Origin: Neoceratodus forsteri
Lineage: Eukaryota; Chordata; Ceratodontiformes; Ceratodontidae
Direction: 5' to 3'
Assembly (NCBI GenBank): GCA_016271365.2
Contig: CM057453.1
Span: forward strand, 1,088,343,001 to 1,088,407,000
Length of the DNA: 64,000 bases
The position numbers and the translations under genes were made by a program. Position 1 is the stretch's first letter. Each line of letters starts with the position of its first letter. The notes under the pieces were generated by a model. The model was not told where the DNA came from. It saw nothing but the letters and a program-made list of their open reading frames with translations, and ran no database searches. Of the stretch, positions 63,111 through 64,000 are shown one piece after another.

Positions 63111-64000
63111 GGCCAACAGAGTTAAGCTAGCCCTGTCAAAAAGAAACACAGGTGAGGAGGTACAGGCAAGGTGGGCAAGCATTAGGATGCAATACTTGAA
63201 GCAACATCCCATTGTGTTAGACAGAAAAGGAAGTGCAAAAGAAGAAGGAAACCACTTTGGTTCTCAAATACAGTAGCAGAAAGGTTAGAGCCAAAGGCTG
63301 TCCTTCAGGAAATATAAAGGGAACACAGCGGGCTAAAGATAGGAGGCATACCAAACTGTCCTAAGGGAAGCAGGGAAGGCAGTAAGGCAGGCAAAGTCCC
63401 AAACTGAGGAAACACTAGCACGAACAGTAAAGAAGGTGGCAAGACTTTCTATAGATACATTAGTGAAAGGATAAAGTCCAGAGGGGTATTGCTAAGCAAT
63501 GGAGAAAGGGGCATGTGAGGAGGAGACCCTGTAAAGCATCTATCCAAATAGATACTTTTGCTCAGTATTTACATGAAGAGAAGGTAGGGCAGGGCCCACA
63601 GCTCAGCACCATGGACACAGGGGGGAGGGAGGTGAGCCCTACTCCCTTCACAAAAGAAAGGGTCCTACAAGAGCTTGCTAAGCTCAGGGTGGATAAGACA
63701 ATGGGACCTGATGGCATATATCCCAGGGTACTTAAGGAGCTAAGGGTGGAATTATCAGAGCCATTAGCAGAACTGTTTGGTGAGTCTCTGAGGACAGGAG
63801 AGGTCCCAGAAGACTGGAGAAGGGCTCATGTGACCCCGCTCCACAAGAGTGGTAGCAGGGAGGAGGCAGGGAACTACAGACCAGTCATTCTTACATCAGT
63901 AGTGGGCAAGATTATGGAGGCGCTCCTTAAGGAAAGGATAGTGCAACACCTGGAATCCATAGGGGCACAGGATCCAAGACAACATGGGTTTACAAAAGGA
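63111..64000 (+). pseudogene. CR1 subfamily A linker and start of reverse transcriptase
   Basis: The linker (63111-63500) carries broken patches (FYRYISERIKSRG near 63450-63485). From about 63660 the plus strand reads LRVDKTMGPDGIYPRVLKEL (near 63686-63745), SEPLAELFGESLRTGEVPED (near 63756-63815) and VTPLHKSGSREEAGNYRPVI (near 63830-63890). It then reads SVVGKIMEALLKERIVQHLE and stops at the window edge in HGFTKG. RT motif 3 onward lies outside. Confidence 0.9.

Larger units (their letters stand above)
62400..64000 (+). mobile_element. CR1 LINE, subfamily A, cut by the window end
   Basis: A plus-strand CR1 with endonuclease and the first half of the RT, running off the right edge at the HGFTKG motif. 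Its RT part differs from the complement of 20390-20577 at only about nine of some 190 positions by eye. It therefore belongs to subfamily A, with copies at 4102-5670 and 19093-20577. Confidence 0.9.

Noticed and set aside
1..64000. Host protein-coding exons
   Set aside because: No frame with host-gene similarity, clear splice pattern or conserved domain outside transposons was seen. Short or lineage-specific exons cannot be excluded by reading alone.

Overview
The window looks like vertebrate nuclear DNA from a large, retrotransposon-dominated genome. It carries many decayed non-LTR retrotransposons (CR1, L2, L1/Tx1-like, and a second CR1-group LINE called type B here), Ty3/Gypsy remnants, CORE-SINEs of the MIR type and several hairpin or terminal-inverted-repeat DNA elements. 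This mixture, with CR1 tails built on a CTATGTTT-like octamer, fits a lungfish or an amphibian such as a caecilian best, but that is inference. I recognise no host exon, rRNA, tRNA gene or bacterial-style operon. Every long open frame that I can identify is a piece of a transposon. Boundaries were placed by eye and are usually good to about 5-30 bases.

Left part (1-18000). A 5'-truncated type B LINE (+) with a tetranucleotide tail opens the window. From about 1740 to at least 11880 lies one old L1/Tx1-like element on the minus strand: ORF1, endonuclease, linker and reverse transcriptase (RT), in that order from high to low coordinates. It is split by a type B LINE (2489-6255), a CR1 (6655-8895) and, in opposite orientation, another CR1 (11905-13496). 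The type B LINE is itself split by a CR1 (4102-5670), and that CR1 by a tRNA-headed CORE-SINE (4745-4948) flanked by a 68-base direct duplication. This makes a four-level nest. The best preserved type B LINE follows (14385-18010, minus), with endonuclease, RT and a 2A-like motif upstream of the endonuclease.

Middle part (18000-40700). CR1 fragments (19093-20577, 21061-21640), a nearly complete L2 (22000-25460), a Gypsy gag remnant (+), two small inverted-repeat elements, a MIR-like SINE, an L1 3' piece, a Gypsy integrase region (minus) interrupted by a CR1, and the 5' half of another L1 (ORF1 plus endonuclease, 37860-40685). Stretches between them show no recognisable coding content.

Right part (40690-64000). 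Pieces of one L1 (minus) are scattered over about 16 kb, separated by a nearly complete L2 (41605-46470), a block of tandem repeats plus a nearly complete CR1 (+, 49690-52797), and a type B 3' end. The tandem block holds a roughly 52-base minisatellite of dyad-symmetric units, a roughly 285-base satellite with four units, and a snap-back repeat. A CR1 (+) at 57580-62225 is split by a roughly 2.7-kb palindromic element (58620-61342) flanked by a perfect 13-base duplication. A Harbinger-like MITE sits in one arm of that palindrome. The window ends inside a further CR1 (+) whose RT sequence is nearly the same as the 5' end of the copy at 19093-20577, which suggests a fairly young subfamily.

The genes do not work together as a system. 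The window is a stratified record of successive insertions, and its most unusual parts are the palindromic element with its internal MITE, the tandem-repeat block and the long duplication around the SINE.
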